Counted from the stretch's first letter, positions 32,637 through 42,269 are shown. The stretch is DNA of 64,000 nt from Anaerocolumna sp. AGMB13025 (GCF_029689925.1 NZ_CP121445.1:4944501-5008500), one strand, 5' to 3'. Made by a program: numbers and translations. The notes: generated from the letters alone by a model not told the origin.

Positions 32637-33557
32637 CTAATCATAACGTATTTTCGGATTGAGTACTCCATAGAGTAAGTCAACCACCAGATTTACAACG
32701 ATATATTCCACCGCAAAGAACAGCAATAATGCCTGCACCACTTTATAATCCCGGTAACCGATGGAATCAACCAAAAGCCTTCCAAGTCCCGGTATGGAAA
32801 ATACAGTTTCAATTAGTACGGAGCCGGCTAATAATCCGCCGATTTGAAGCCCCGCTACGGTTACCACCTGAATCAGCGAATTCTTAAAGGCATGCCTTCC
32901 GATTACTAAAATCTCTCTAAGACCTTTCGCTCTGGCTGTCCTTACATAATCCTCACGGAGAGACTCTAACATAGAAGAACGGGTAAACCTGGCCAGTATT
33001 GCCATAATCCCTGCCCCCATGGTAAAGGAAGGCAGAATATAACCTTTCCAGCTGTCTAGTCCCCCTGTAGGCAGCCATCCAAGTTTTACAGAAAATATCT
33101 GAATCAACACAAGCCCCAGCCAGAAACTTGGAATAGAGATTCCTGAAATTGCAGTAACCATGCCCAGGTAATCCAAAAGCTTTCCTCTCTTTACCGCCGA
33201 AAGGATACCAATCAATACACCGACAGCTACTGCCCATACCATAGCGCACAGGGTAAGGGTAATTGTTGGTTTAAAGCGGGGTCCGATCAGGTCTGTAACC
33301 GACATGCCGCTTTTAATGGAGTTCCCAAGATCTCCGGTAAAGATCCCTTTCATATAATCTATATACTGGGCCAGCAGCGGTTTGTTAAGTCCCAGAGCAT
33401 CCCTTACCTCATTCACCTGATCCTGGGTAGCTTCATAACCAACAATTAAACGTACCGGATCTCCCGGTATCAAATGTATAAACATGAATATCAAAAAGGA
33501 AATGGCAAACAACAACGGTATCGCTCCCAGTATTCTTTTTACAAAATAGCGTCCCAT
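32637..33557 (-). CDS. Peptide ABC transporter permease (OppB/DppB type)
   Basis: 306 residues, six helices. It opens MGRYFVKRILGAIPLLFAIS, typical of the family, followed by FMFIHLIPGDPVRLIVG. The ATPase-docking loop is YVRTARAKGLREILVIGRHA at about residue 205. SD TGGAGG. Follows the binding-protein gene after a 130-bp spacer with a hairpin. Confidence 0.94.
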   Translation of the reverse strand: MGRYFVKRILGAIPLLFAISFLIFMFIHLIPGDPVRLIVGYEATQDQVNEVRDALGLNKPLLAQYIDYMKGIFTGDLGNSIKSGMSVTDLIGPRFKPTITLTLCAMVWAVAVGVLIGILSAVKRGKLLDYLGMVTAISGISIPSFWLGLVLIQIFSVKLGWLPTGGLDSWKGYILPSFTMGAGIMAILARFTRSSMLESLREDYVRTARAKGLREILVIGRHAFKNSLIQVVTVAGLQIGGLLAGSVLIETVFSIPGLGRLLVDSIGYRDYKVVQALLLFFAVEYIVVNLVVDLLYGVLNPKIRYD

Positions 33558-33579
33558 GAACGTTCCTCCAACTTAGTCC

Positions 33580-33659
33580 GGGTGTTTTCTTTTACGAAGA
33601 AAACTGCCTCATTCCATCTGTTACAGATGTTAAAGATGACAGTTTTCTCTGTGAACACC
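33580..33659 (-). promoter_or_regulatory. Intercistronic hairpin between peptide-binding protein and permeases
   Basis: GGTGTTTTC...GAAAACTGCCTCAT (33580-33611) pairs with ATGACAGTTTTC...GAACACC (33636-33659). A small CATCTGTTACAGATG stem-loop sits at the tip. No T-tract follows, so it more likely protects the upstream mRNA or reduces read-through than terminates fully. Confidence 0.55.
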
Positions 33660-33687
33660 TCTGTTCGTTTTTACTTAAAAATATAAA

Positions 33688-35367
33688 TTAATGTGCTAAT
33701 GCTGCCCCTGCAAAGTTAATTGCACCATCCGGAGCTACGCTTACACCAGAAAGATATGTTTTGTTGGCAAAGATGTTCTGGTCGTTCCCAAGGAATAACC
33801 AAGGCGCATCATTCCAAAGAATTGTTTGTACTTTTGCATAAATAGGCTTTAATTCTGCCGGATCTGCTGATGCAATACCCTGATCCAGTAAATCATCCAC
33901 TTCTGCATTGTTGTAATAAGCTGTATTTGCACTGGTAGGAGGACACATGGAACTGTAGAATAAAGCACGCATTGCACCATCAGCATCACATGTGGATGGT
34001 GACCAGTTTACATACCACATATTAATTTTAGCGTCTTCTAACGGCACATAAATTTTATCCGATACGGTTGCAGGTTCCATTGGAACTACTTCTACCTTGA
34101 TACCGATTTGTTCTAACTGTTGTTTTACAAAGGTCATACCTTTTACTTCCTGAGTCGAATTATCCCCCCACAGGGTTAAGTTAAATCCATCCGGGTAACC
34201 TGCCTCGGCTAATAAAGATTTTGCTTTATCCAGGTTATAGTCATATGCCGGCTGTTCACTGTAATAGGATATGGAAGGAGCCATAACAGAGGTAGCTGGT
34301 GCACCGTAACCGGCATACATAAGCTGTACATAGGCATTGCGGTCAATGGCATAATTCATGGCCTGGCGGACTCTGACATCCTTTAATTCCTTTAAATTGG
34401 TATTTAAGGTCACATATCTCATAATGGTGGAGGTAGTAGCATTCACTGTTATATCTCCGGTACCTTCTGCTGCCGATATCTGGTCTGAGGGCATAGGATA
34501 AATAAAATCTGCTTCACCGGTTTGGAGCATAGCCGTACGGGAACCGGCTTCCGGTACTTCCTTAATGGTTACAGAATCTACTCCTGGCTTGGTTCCCCAG
34601 TAATTCGGGTTAACCGTTGCACTCATATGATCCCCTTCTACCCATTCTTTAAAAACATAAGGACCGGTTCCAACTGGATTGGTGATTAAACCTTCATTCC
34701 CGTATTTTTCAATGGCTGCAGGGCTAATCATGGCAACCAGGGTCAGCTTATTGATAAAGGGACTATAAGGTGCTGCCAGCTTAAATACTACGGTATTATC
34801 ATCTGGTGTTTCAATACTTTCAATACGTTGTGTCTCCTGATCACCATTCTTTACAACAAAGCGGCCCCTTATCATAAGATTGTTGTCCTTATTTAAGATA
34901 CGGTCAAAGTTCGCTTTTACAGCTGCCGCATTAAAGTCTGTTCCATCCTGGAATTTGATTCCTTTTCTTAAATGAAACGTATAGGTAAGGGAATCTTCAG
35001 AAATTTCATAGTTCTCTGCTAACTGTCCAACGATTTTCATATCAGAATCAAACATAACCAGGTTTTCATACATGGCACGGGTTGCTGATATAGACAGTGT
35101 GTCACTTAAGTTATGAGGGTCTAAGGAACTGATGCTTGTTTCCACCGCAATCACTAAGTCATTATCCGGTGCAACACCTTGTTTTGTTCCGGTAACTAAT
35201 TCGGTTGTATCTTGTGTCCCAGCTGCTTCTTTGGTGGCAGTACTTCCCTCTCCCGTAGTCTTTACCTCTGAACTCCCCTGGGTAGAAGTACTCTTGCTGC
35301 ATCCTGCCAGAGCCAGGACCATTGTAAATGCAAGGAACAGTGCCAAGATTTTTTTCATGTTTTTCAT
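33688..35367 (-). CDS. Peptide ABC transporter substrate-binding lipoprotein (family 5)
   Basis: 559 residues. Signal peptide and lipobox (FTMVLALAGCSKS), a Ser/Thr/Glu linker, then the family-5 binding fold: LVIAVETSISSLDPHNLSDT, YENLVMFD, YTFHLRKGIKFQDGTDFNAA, NPVGTGPYVFKEW and VRQAMNYAIDRN. These match DppA/OppA/GsiB-type proteins. Ligand may be peptides, glutathione or nickel complexes. Start ATG 35367 (SD AAGGAG), not the frame's upstream start. First gene of the operon; promoter at 35530-35558. Confidence 0.93.
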   Translation of the reverse strand: MKNMKKILALFLAFTMVLALAGCSKSTSTQGSSEVKTTGEGSTATKEAAGTQDTTELVTGTKQGVAPDNDLVIAVETSISSLDPHNLSDTLSISATRAMYENLVMFDSDMKIVGQLAENYEISEDSLTYTFHLRKGIKFQDGTDFNAAAVKANFDRILNKDNNLMIRGRFVVKNGDQETQRIESIETPDDNTVVFKLAAPYSPFINKLTLVAMISPAAIEKYGNEGLITNPVGTGPYVFKEWVEGDHMSATVNPNYWGTKPGVDSVTIKEVPEAGSRTAMLQTGEADFIYPMPSDQISAAEGTGDITVNATTSTIMRYVTLNTNLKELKDVRVRQAMNYAIDRNAYVQLMYAGYGAPATSVMAPSISYYSEQPAYDYNLDKAKSLLAEAGYPDGFNLTLWGDNSTQEVKGMTFVKQQLEQIGIKVEVVPMEPATVSDKIYVPLEDAKINMWYVNWSPSTCDADGAMRALFYSSMCPPTSANTAYYNNAEVDDLLDQGIASADPAELKPIYAKVQTILWNDAPWLFLGNDQNIFANKTYLSGVSVAPDGAINFAGAALAH

Positions 35368-35529
35368 AAATTTTCTCCTTTTCCTTTTGATAAATAGTTG
35401 TAAAAGATACTTATTTTTGGGCACAAAAAAAAGTACTCTTTATCGTCAGCGTCTTCGCATCGTGCATTAGTTTGTTTGCCCTCTGTTTTATTTGCGTTAA
35501 TAAAAAATACTTTTCTTTAAGTTGAATAC

Positions 35530-35558
35530 AGTCTACCAAATTACATTCTTGTTGTCAA
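35530..35558 (-). promoter_or_regulatory. Sigma-A promoter of the peptide importer operon
   Basis: On the minus strand TTGACA (35553-35558) and TAGACT (35530-35535) have a 17-bp spacer. The inferred leader to the start codon at 35367 is about 155 nt. Confidence 0.65.
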
Positions 35559-35827
35559 TTGTTATTTATTGATTTGTTAATTATTTATTATTGTTTTAGT
35601 CGCATTTTGTTTTTTTACATCTTATTTAAGCTATTATTCTTTATCGTATCTTATTGTTTATCATTTTCATTTTGAATTTTTCTACTGTATAGCGTTGTTT
35701 TGCTGCATTTTTCTAATAGATTGCCTTATCTGTCACATGCATATCCAATGTATTATATTTTCTATTGCATTATATTTTTGTTGCACTGCATTTTTCTATT
35801 GTACTGTATTTTCTATATGTATTGTTT

Positions 35828-36114
35828 TCTATAGCACTGCATTTTCTATAGCATTGCTTTCTCTATTTCATTGCTTTCTCTATTTCACTGATTTCTCTAT
35901 TTCACTGCTTTCTCTATTTCACTGCTTTCTCTATTTCACCGCTTTTTCTATTTCACTGCTTTCTCTATTTCACTGCTTTCTCTATTTCACCGCTTTCTCT
36001 ATTTCACCGCTTTCTCTATTTCACCGCTTTATCTATTTCACTGCTTTCTCTATTTCACTGCTTTCTCTATTGCACTGCTTTCTCTATTGCACTGCATTTT
36101 CTACTGCACCGCAT
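35828..36114. repeat. 17-bp minisatellite
   Basis: About 16-17 head-to-tail copies of TTTCTCTATTTCACTGC, nearly exact between about 35870 and 36090 and degenerating outward (to about 35740 on the left). Because 17 is not a multiple of 3, each frame gives a 17-residue repeat; the plus-strand open frame at 35695-36156 is therefore not evidence of a gene. No spacers, so not a CRISPR. The rest of 35559-36264 is AT-rich and empty. Confidence 0.9.
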
Positions 36115-36264
36115 TATTCTTCTACCTATATATGGAATCTTGGCATACAAGGCTGATTTTAAGCATATTTTATCTATATAAAAGTGTGAAATGGGTTTTT
36201 TTATTCTAGGCTCTGACCGAATACGGGCAGGGTTTGGTCTTTGGAGGAAGGCAGAGGTGTCAAA

Positions 36265-37299
36265 ATGAACAAGCTCCTGAAAATAATATCAGGCTTAATC
36301 GTATTTCTCCTGGTGTTTTGTTTTATTGTCTACAGCCAAAATATATCATCAGAGAGAGCTCAGACCACATGGCAGGATACTGCTGTAACGGCAGCGGACT
36401 CCTCTGCTCCCACAAAGAAATATACCATTGGCTGGTCTGTCTATAACAGTTCCTATGAATTCTTCCGCTCCATGCAAGAAGGAGTTCTTGAGAGAGCCGC
36501 AGAACTGGGAATAAACGTTATCACTCATAATCAGAACAGCAGCACCGTAGAAATGATAACCGGAGTCACAAGTCTGATCAATCAGGGTATTGATGTATTA
36601 ATGATATCGCCCTTTAATCCGGATGCCATGCCTGTAATTTCCGATATGGCAAAGAAAGCCGGAATTCCGGTGGTTGTAGTTGATATCGGTACCGGTGGAG
36701 CAGACGTTGACGCTTTTATCATAACAGATTCCTTTGCCGGCGGTTCCTTAGCTGGGGAATATGCCCTGGAACTAATCCGGAAACATTCTATCACCAGCAA
36801 AAATGCAGCAATCATAAAAGTAGAAGAAACAGCAGTCCACGCCAGACGGCGGGGCGAGGGTTTTAAGGATATCCTGACACAGAGCGGTTACAATATAGTT
36901 GCAGAAATTACCGCTAATTCAGATCAATACCAAGGGTATGAAGCCATGAAAGAAATCCTGTCCACCTATGCCGATGATTTGGCAGTAGTATTTGCAGAAA
37001 ATGATAGAATGGCTTTAGGCGCGGCTCAGGCTATCGATGAGGCCGGCAAGAAAGGACAGATCATGGTCATCGGTTTCGATGGTGATCCTGCAGCTATTGA
37101 TGCAATCAAAAATGGTCTGATGCAGGGAACAATAGCACAGCAGCCCTTTGAAATGGGAGCCCTTGGGGTAAATGTGGCGAATTCTCTGCTAAAGGGAGAA
37201 CGGGTAATTTATGATGATGTGGAAAAGAAAGAATTGTTTGTCGAAATTTATTTGATTGATGAGACAGGCATGCCAAGGCGATATACGGATAACAATTAA
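36265..37299 (+). CDS. Membrane-anchored sugar-binding protein (ribose/RbsB-like fold)
   Basis: 344 residues. An uncleaved-looking N-terminal hydrophobic helix (IISGLIVFLLVFCFIVYSQN) without a lipobox. Then the type-1 periplasmic binding fold of the Peripla_BP_4 group (YTIGWSVYNSSYEFFRSMQE; LINQGIDVLMISPFNPDA; GIPVVVVDIGTGG; VFAENDRMALGAAQAIDEAG; VIGFDGDP). Start ATG 36265 (SD GAGGTG). No permease or ATPase adjoins, so it may feed a distant transporter or a sensor. A terminator follows directly. The ligand is likely a pentose, inositol-like or autoinducer sugar. Confidence 0.88.
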   Translation: MNKLLKIISGLIVFLLVFCFIVYSQNISSERAQTTWQDTAVTAADSSAPTKKYTIGWSVYNSSYEFFRSMQEGVLERAAELGINVITHNQNSSTVEMITGVTSLINQGIDVLMISPFNPDAMPVISDMAKKAGIPVVVVDIGTGGADVDAFIITDSFAGGSLAGEYALELIRKHSITSKNAAIIKVEETAVHARRRGEGFKDILTQSGYNIVAEITANSDQYQGYEAMKEILSTYADDLAVVFAENDRMALGAAQAIDEAGKKGQIMVIGFDGDPAAIDAIKNGLMQGTIAQQPFEMGALGVNVANSLLKGERVIYDDVEKKELFVEIYLIDETGMPRRYTDNN

Positions 37300-37343
37300 G
37301 AGAGAACATGGTTTAATTGTCTATAGCTAAACCATATTCTCTC
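37300..37343. terminator. Bidirectional terminator
   Basis: GAGAGAACATGGTTTA (37300-37315) pairs perfectly with TAAACCATATTCTCTC (37328-37343) except one position. It lies between the convergent sugar-binding protein gene and the small lipoprotein gene. Confidence 0.75.
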
Positions 37344-37369
37344 CTACTTGTACCTATTGTTACCGATTC

Positions 37370-37726
37370 TTACTTAATATCGTTAAAAATTTTTGTTGCA
37401 TCCTCACTGCTTGTTTCAAGTAAAAAACGTCCATTTGTAGGCCAGTCTTTTATGATTTCAAAATCTTTTTCTGCCTTTTCAAGGTCTTTTACGGATTTGT
37501 AAGAGTAAATCTTGACAACCTTATCATCCATCTTAAAGATAACTCCGTCAGAAGCACCAATCATTGAAAATAATGGTCTTTCTTCTTTATCAACTGCTAT
37601 ATCCTGATCGGTGTAGGCTTTGATAAAATCATCTAAAGTCCGGCTGTCTTTTTTGCCTCCGCTGCAGCCTAATAAGGAAACGGATACTACGAGTAAAACT
37701 ACTGCTAACATAACATTCTTTTTCAT
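37370..37726 (-). CDS. Small lipoprotein of unknown function
   Basis: 118 residues. Lipoprotein signal (VVLLVVSVSLLGC, Cys21) followed by a compact alpha/beta domain with YSYKSVKDLEKAEKDF. The overall layout is like small Firmicutes lipoproteins that follow an 'IYxYxSxxxLEKA' pattern. No catalytic motif seen. ATG with SD AAAGGGG. Monocistronic. Confidence 0.7.
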   Translation of the reverse strand: MKKNVMLAVVLLVVSVSLLGCSGGKKDSRTLDDFIKAYTDQDIAVDKEERPLFSMIGASDGVIFKMDDKVVKIYSYKSVKDLEKAEKDFEIIKDWPTNGRFLLETSSEDATKIFNDIK

Positions 37727-37865
37727 TTGTTATCCCCTTTCTACAAGAGGATATTATATAGTTATTTTTTGGAAAATTCTATAATATTTTGCAATTTTAA
37801 CCAATTTATCAGCTGATTTTAATTTATGAAAGCTGAACCTTAGTAGTCTCATCTTTATAAATTAA

Positions 37866-39086
37866 TCAAGCATCTTCATATAATGAAAATTTATTATATC
37901 CCTCAGCATATACTAATTCCGTTTTTTTCGACCATCCGATTGATAATTCAGAGAATAATTTTTTTTCTTCGGCAGCTCTATGTACAATATCGTTAATATC
38001 TTTAATCGTAACTAACGGAACACCTTCCATCTCATATACTTCCTTATCCTTCTCATGAATGTCACGTATCTCAAAGGAAGATTGAAAAGCTAGATTGGAG
38101 GTCAAAACAAACTTTCTCGTATCTTCAAGAGAACAGTTAATTTTATCTATATTTTTATTTTTAAATTCAATAATGTTATCATACATATCACGAAAGGCAT
38201 CACTTTCTATCTGAACGCTTTCGTAGTTTTCTTCGTCCTCATAATTACGAAAAGTTACGTTACCATCGTAATCCCAGCAGCCTATCCCCTTTGAACCTTC
38301 AACTCTTATATAAGGAATTTCTGTATCTTTTGAACATAGCGTTGTTACAAATAAAATTTCAACTTCATTTTCCGTTTTTATTCGGACACAGGAGGTATCC
38401 TCTGCTTCAATTAGATTAGCATGATATAACTCCCCCTGAACCCACTTCGGGCTGCTTCCGTTCTCCTTGATATCAGCGAGGATAAGGCAATTATTCAAAG
38501 CATGGGCAAACGGATTGTTTACAGTACCATCTAATACATAATTTCCTTGCAGCATAAGCTTACCAGCCCATGGTGTTCTGCTAAAATATCCAGTGTCTCT
38601 GGTCCAGATCCCTTGAGCACAGATAAACTGAACTTCACCAATTTCCCCCTGCATTATCTTATCTTTAAAATATACAAAACTTTGTTCAGAGGTATGCTGA
38701 AAGCCTACGGCGCAAAACCTCTTTGTTTCTTTTTTTACTTTTATCATTTCGTCCAGATCCTGAATGGTAACTGCCGGCGGTTTTTCCAACAGCACATCAT
38801 ATCCTGCCTTCATAACTTTGCAGCACATGTCCCTATGAAGGGGTATGGGAGTGCTTATTATAACTAAATCCATGTTCTCTCCTGAATACAGAAAATCATC
38901 CAGTTCTTCGTACCTATGGGTAGATAGAAACCCAAGTTTATCTAGATTTTCACTATATCTGGCAAGATATTTATCACAAACTGCCACAAGTTCTACTTTC
39001 CCTTGTTCTGTCAGTGCTTTTATCATTTTCAAATGTACTTCCCCAATGCCCCCGATTCCAATTAGGCCAAATCTCAGACTTTTCAC
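37866..39086 (-). CDS. Gfo/Idh/MocA family oxidoreductase
   Basis: 406 residues. N-terminal Rossmann fold with the dinucleotide motif FGLIGIGGIGEVHL, and the family's EKPPAVT motif (LLEKPPAV around residue 97) with its catalytic Lys. The C-terminal alpha/beta domain runs from about 130. Members oxidise or reduce sugar and inositol carbons with NAD(P). GTG start with SD GAGAGGTGAT. Last gene of the catabolic cluster, separated from the epimerase gene by repeat family X copy 2. Confidence 0.9.
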   Translation of the reverse strand: MKSLRFGLIGIGGIGEVHLKMIKALTEQGKVELVAVCDKYLARYSENLDKLGFLSTHRYEELDDFLYSGENMDLVIISTPIPLHRDMCCKVMKAGYDVLLEKPPAVTIQDLDEMIKVKKETKRFCAVGFQHTSEQSFVYFKDKIMQGEIGEVQFICAQGIWTRDTGYFSRTPWAGKLMLQGNYVLDGTVNNPFAHALNNCLILADIKENGSSPKWVQGELYHANLIEAEDTSCVRIKTENEVEILFVTTLCSKDTEIPYIRVEGSKGIGCWDYDGNVTFRNYEDEENYESVQIESDAFRDMYDNIIEFKNKNIDKINCSLEDTRKFVLTSNLAFQSSFEIRDIHEKDKEVYEMEGVPLVTIKDINDIVHRAAEEKKLFSELSIGWSKKTELVYAEGYNKFSLYEDA

Positions 39087-39119
39087 GATATATCACCTCT
39101 CACGATTTATTAATTTTTT

Positions 39120-39265
39120 GGTAATTGCGAAACTCTACTATTGTATCTAAAACAATGCAATTAATACAATTTCAGAGCCAAGTCTTGCCCAGAGAGCAAC
39201 TGAAGCTATGAAATTTGTATTAATTGTAGCGTATATTTAGAAAACTAAATAGTATCGCAATTACC
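39120..39265. repeat. Repeat family X, copy 2 (146 bp), overlapping a CDS end
   Basis: Begins GGTAATTGCGAAACTCTACT and ends AGTATCGCAATTACC, so its ends are inverted copies of each other (GGTAATTGCGA). Copy 1 at 29423-29485 shares 26-27 bp at the left end and about 35 bp at the right end. The 80-bp middle here is unique and holds its own CAATTAATACAA/TTGTATTAATTG stem. The right end supplies the last bases and TAA stop (39261-39263) of the epimerase-like gene. Confidence 0.8.
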
Positions 39266-40058
39266 AATTTAATATTTTTTTTATATAGGCAGATGATTTA
39301 AGAAAATTAGGATATAAAGGGCTCATGTGAGTCTCAATGGTAATGCATCCGTTATAACCATCCTGTTCTAAATCCTTAAGCTGTGACTCATAATCAATTT
39401 CTCCTTCACCTGCTGGTACGCAGATTACTCCACCGTCAGTAGAAAGCATATCTTTAACATGTACATTTGCTATATAGTCCTTTAGGAGTTCGTAGCCTTT
39501 TTTGTAATCTTTTTCTCCACTGTTATACAGATTACCCAAATCCCAGTTCAGCTTAAGATTCCTGCAAGAAATGCTCTTTAGAATATTACTGCAATTTTCA
39601 CTTGTATCAGCCCACCAGCCCGGCTCATTTTCAATCAGTATTTCCATTCCCCTTTTCTTAGCCTTATATGCCGCTTCTCCTATTTCGTTTACCACCTGCT
39701 GATAATCTTCTAAACGATCTTTCTCCGATCTCTGAATACCAAATATTATTATTCTATTTATTCCTAATTCTTCTGCAAAATCTAGTGAAGCTGTTAAAAG
39801 CTTATCTTTATGATAGTTAAATTCTTCTGACCCCAATGGAACTTTAAAGATTCCCGGTGATATAGCTGAGAAGGTAACTCCTTGTTCCTTTTTGCAATTC
39901 TTTAATCTTCGAATCATATCATCATCAAAATCAGGCACTCTTCTGCCTTCGATTGCTCTTATTTCAAAATTATAGATTCCCTGCTGCTTTGCTGTTTCAA
40001 AGATATTCTCCAACGCCATCTGTTCTTGTACTTCGTCGGTTACCGTAGTTAATATCAT
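39261..40058 (-). CDS. Sugar phosphate isomerase/epimerase (xylose isomerase-like TIM barrel)
   Basis: 265 residues, AP-endonuclease-2-like TIM barrel. Conserved metal and catalytic blocks: ILIENEPGWWADTSENC, LKLNWDLGNLYNSG, IANVHVKDM and the C-terminal GCITIETH (metal-binding Glu). Such enzymes epimerise or isomerise keto-sugars, keto-inositols or act in glycoside breakdown after 3-oxidation. ATG with SD AAGGGGG, 13 bp after the flavoprotein gene. Its stop codon lies in repeat X copy 2, so the native C-terminus may have been altered by a residue or more. Confidence 0.88.
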   Translation of the reverse strand: MILTTVTDEVQEQMALENIFETAKQQGIYNFEIRAIEGRRVPDFDDDMIRRLKNCKKEQGVTFSAISPGIFKVPLGSEEFNYHKDKLLTASLDFAEELGINRIIIFGIQRSEKDRLEDYQQVVNEIGEAAYKAKKRGMEILIENEPGWWADTSENCSNILKSISCRNLKLNWDLGNLYNSGEKDYKKGYELLKDYIANVHVKDMLSTDGGVICVPAGEGEIDYESQLKDLEQDGYNGCITIETHMSPLYPNFLKSSAYIKKILNW

Positions 40059-40071
40059 ATGCCATCCCCCT

Positions 40072-42057
40072 TTACCTTACAATTTCACCGTTTCTAAACT
40101 TTTTCCAGACATGTTCAAACCACTCCTCCTCATTAGGGATCGGCTTAACCAGTCTCCAGTTAAATGTGCATTTTCCATTACGGTAGCAGGTTTCCTGTAT
40201 TAAATCCTTATGTTCATCCACACTTAACCGAAATCTGAAAACCTCCGGGAGTTTATGCAACGGCAGCTCGCCCTGACCATCATATATAATACTGGCGCCT
40301 CTGCTGTCACCCCAAGTTTCCATGTAATCTAAGATCGCGCAGCAATACACGTATTGTGTTATCAAAAGATCTCGGTTCCGAAAGGCCTCCGGCAGTTCCT
40401 TAACGGATTTGATTATAATATCACTGTCTATATGATCTAGTTCTTCTTTCGCTGTATGTATTATGCCTGCTATTCCTTCTTTGGATCTAATATGTGCACC
40501 ATATTGAGACATCCGTCTTTGTAATGCCTCCCTTCGTTTCATAACATTGCTCTCTTTGGATGAATTGGTTATCCATTTTTCTGCCAAATGAATTTTATCC
40601 TCTAATTGGTCACAGCAAATGGATAGAAACTCCTTTATGGCCGGTGGTTCTTCTTTGTATACTGCCGCTATATATTCTGCTGCCCTGGTACTGCCTACCT
40701 GACCTGAATTTAATGCGGTGCCTCCTGGTCTGTATATTCCGTGAGAACCGTTTACTTCCCCTACCGGGAAAAAGTGCGTCACATTACTCTGCCACCAGAT
40801 ATCTCCAGCCAGACCTCCATTATTATGCTGGGCACATATGGCAATCTCTAACATCTCACTTTTTAAATCTATGCCATTGGTTTTGTACAACTCATAGGCT
40901 GGTGCATTCATATGCAAAAGCCTGTCTATGGGATTTCCAAAAAGTGCCCCTGAATTGCTTAAATAACCATATGCTTCCTTACACAGACTTGAGAAGTCGA
41001 ATTCTTTCTCCTTCCACGGATTGGTCCTGTAATCTAAATACACCTTTCTGTTTTTAATTGCTGTCTCATTATATACTAAAATATCAATGATAGAGGAACC
41101 ATAATTCTTTATCTTCCTTGAATCAAAGGGCCATTGATACCCTTTAAAAAAAACAGCATTCAGCATCTCAGACGGATGTTCAAAATACTCCGTTAAAAAT
41201 TCCCTGACATCACTTCCATCTGGTTCCATGGATACATATCTAGGCAGAACCTGCTGATAAGTACCGGAAAGATTCCACTTAAATTTTGTTGAAGCTATTC
41301 CATATTGGGATTCCGTAAGATTCTTCCCCTTTACACCGACTTCAAAAGCAATTCCACTAGCACCATATTGACTATCAGGATAAACAGAAGTACTATAAAT
41401 GCCTGCAGGTCCTCCTACTGCGTATACGATATTAGTACAATTAAAAACTACATACCGATTCTGTTTATCTTCCAAATTATTTAAATCCAGCGCTAAAAGT
41501 CCGGTTGCTTTATCAGAGACGGTATCTTTAAATACCGCAATGACCTGATACCCGTTAAATACCGTGATGTCCTTATTTCTTATTTGATGTTCCAGACATT
41601 CTGTGATCATTTTAGAGGTTAATGGTCCTACAGAACTTCCGCGATTACTCGGGTCATGATCGGTCTTATAACCCACATATTCCCCGTAGACAGTATGAGG
41701 AAAAGCCACGCCGATATCTACCAGTTTGTAAAAACATTGTGCTGATAATGCTGCCTCCACCAAAGCGATATCCCCATCCATGGCTCCGCCTAAAAATAGA
41801 CTTTCAGCCGTAGCGTAGATAGAATCGCTGCTTTTGGCGGTAAGTGAATTCTTAAAGTAGGTTTGCTTATCTGAACCTGTATTTCTTGAGGTTCCTTTGT
41901 TCATTCCTTCTGTAACAATAGCTATATCCTTTTGTCCAAAATTATAGAGTCTGTCCGCCGCATTTAAGCCCGCTGCACCGGATCCAACAATCACTGTATT
42001 TAAAGAATAGCACCGAATTATAATACCCATAAACTCCGAATAATCCAGTTTCATCAT
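40072..42057 (-). CDS. FAD-dependent oxidoreductase (fumarate reductase/SdhA-like flavoprotein)
   Basis: About 661 residues. N-terminal FAD-binding TVIVGSGAAGLNAADRLYNF. The middle has a capping domain, and the FAD-proximal segment near residue 455 is HNNGGLAGDIWWQSN, then FPVGEVNGSHGIYRPGGTAL, matching the 'GEvaG.HG..R.GG.sL' block of the SdhA/aspartate oxidase superfamily. No covalent-flavin or haem motif seen. It probably oxidises or reduces a C-C bond of a sugar- or acid-derived substrate. Start ATG 42057 (SD AAAGGGT); ATG 42054 is equally possible. Confidence 0.85.
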   Translation of the reverse strand: MMKLDYSEFMGIIIRCYSLNTVIVGSGAAGLNAADRLYNFGQKDIAIVTEGMNKGTSRNTGSDKQTYFKNSLTAKSSDSIYATAESLFLGGAMDGDIALVEAALSAQCFYKLVDIGVAFPHTVYGEYVGYKTDHDPSNRGSSVGPLTSKMITECLEHQIRNKDITVFNGYQVIAVFKDTVSDKATGLLALDLNNLEDKQNRYVVFNCTNIVYAVGGPAGIYSTSVYPDSQYGASGIAFEVGVKGKNLTESQYGIASTKFKWNLSGTYQQVLPRYVSMEPDGSDVREFLTEYFEHPSEMLNAVFFKGYQWPFDSRKIKNYGSSIIDILVYNETAIKNRKVYLDYRTNPWKEKEFDFSSLCKEAYGYLSNSGALFGNPIDRLLHMNAPAYELYKTNGIDLKSEMLEIAICAQHNNGGLAGDIWWQSNVTHFFPVGEVNGSHGIYRPGGTALNSGQVGSTRAAEYIAAVYKEEPPAIKEFLSICCDQLEDKIHLAEKWITNSSKESNVMKRREALQRRMSQYGAHIRSKEGIAGIIHTAKEELDHIDSDIIIKSVKELPEAFRNRDLLITQYVYCCAILDYMETWGDSRGASIIYDGQGELPLHKLPEVFRFRLSVDEHKDLIQETCYRNGKCTFNWRLVKPIPNEEEWFEHVWKKFRNGEIVR

Positions 42058-42269
42058 TTTACCCTTTGCATACCGCAAGCCTGCTTACGATACATCCACA
42101 ATAAAAGGCTGAAAGAACCTTTTATTTGATATCCTTTCTGTAGATTTTTCTGTCCGCCTACCCTTCATGATGCCTCTTCTGGGTCATCTAGGACAAAGGT
42201 GTCAGAAGTATTCCAGTATTTCGAATTATAACACCTGCTGAGCTGCTTTTTATTCACACTGCTGCCAGC

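Noticed and set aside
35828..36114. Possible CRISPR array
   Set aside because: Units are directly adjacent with no spacers, 17 bp is too short, and no cas genes are present.
35695..36156. Plus-strand open frame encoding a Phe/Ser/Leu-rich repeat protein
   Set aside because: It is produced by the 17-bp tandem array, has no SD, and its composition follows from the repeat.
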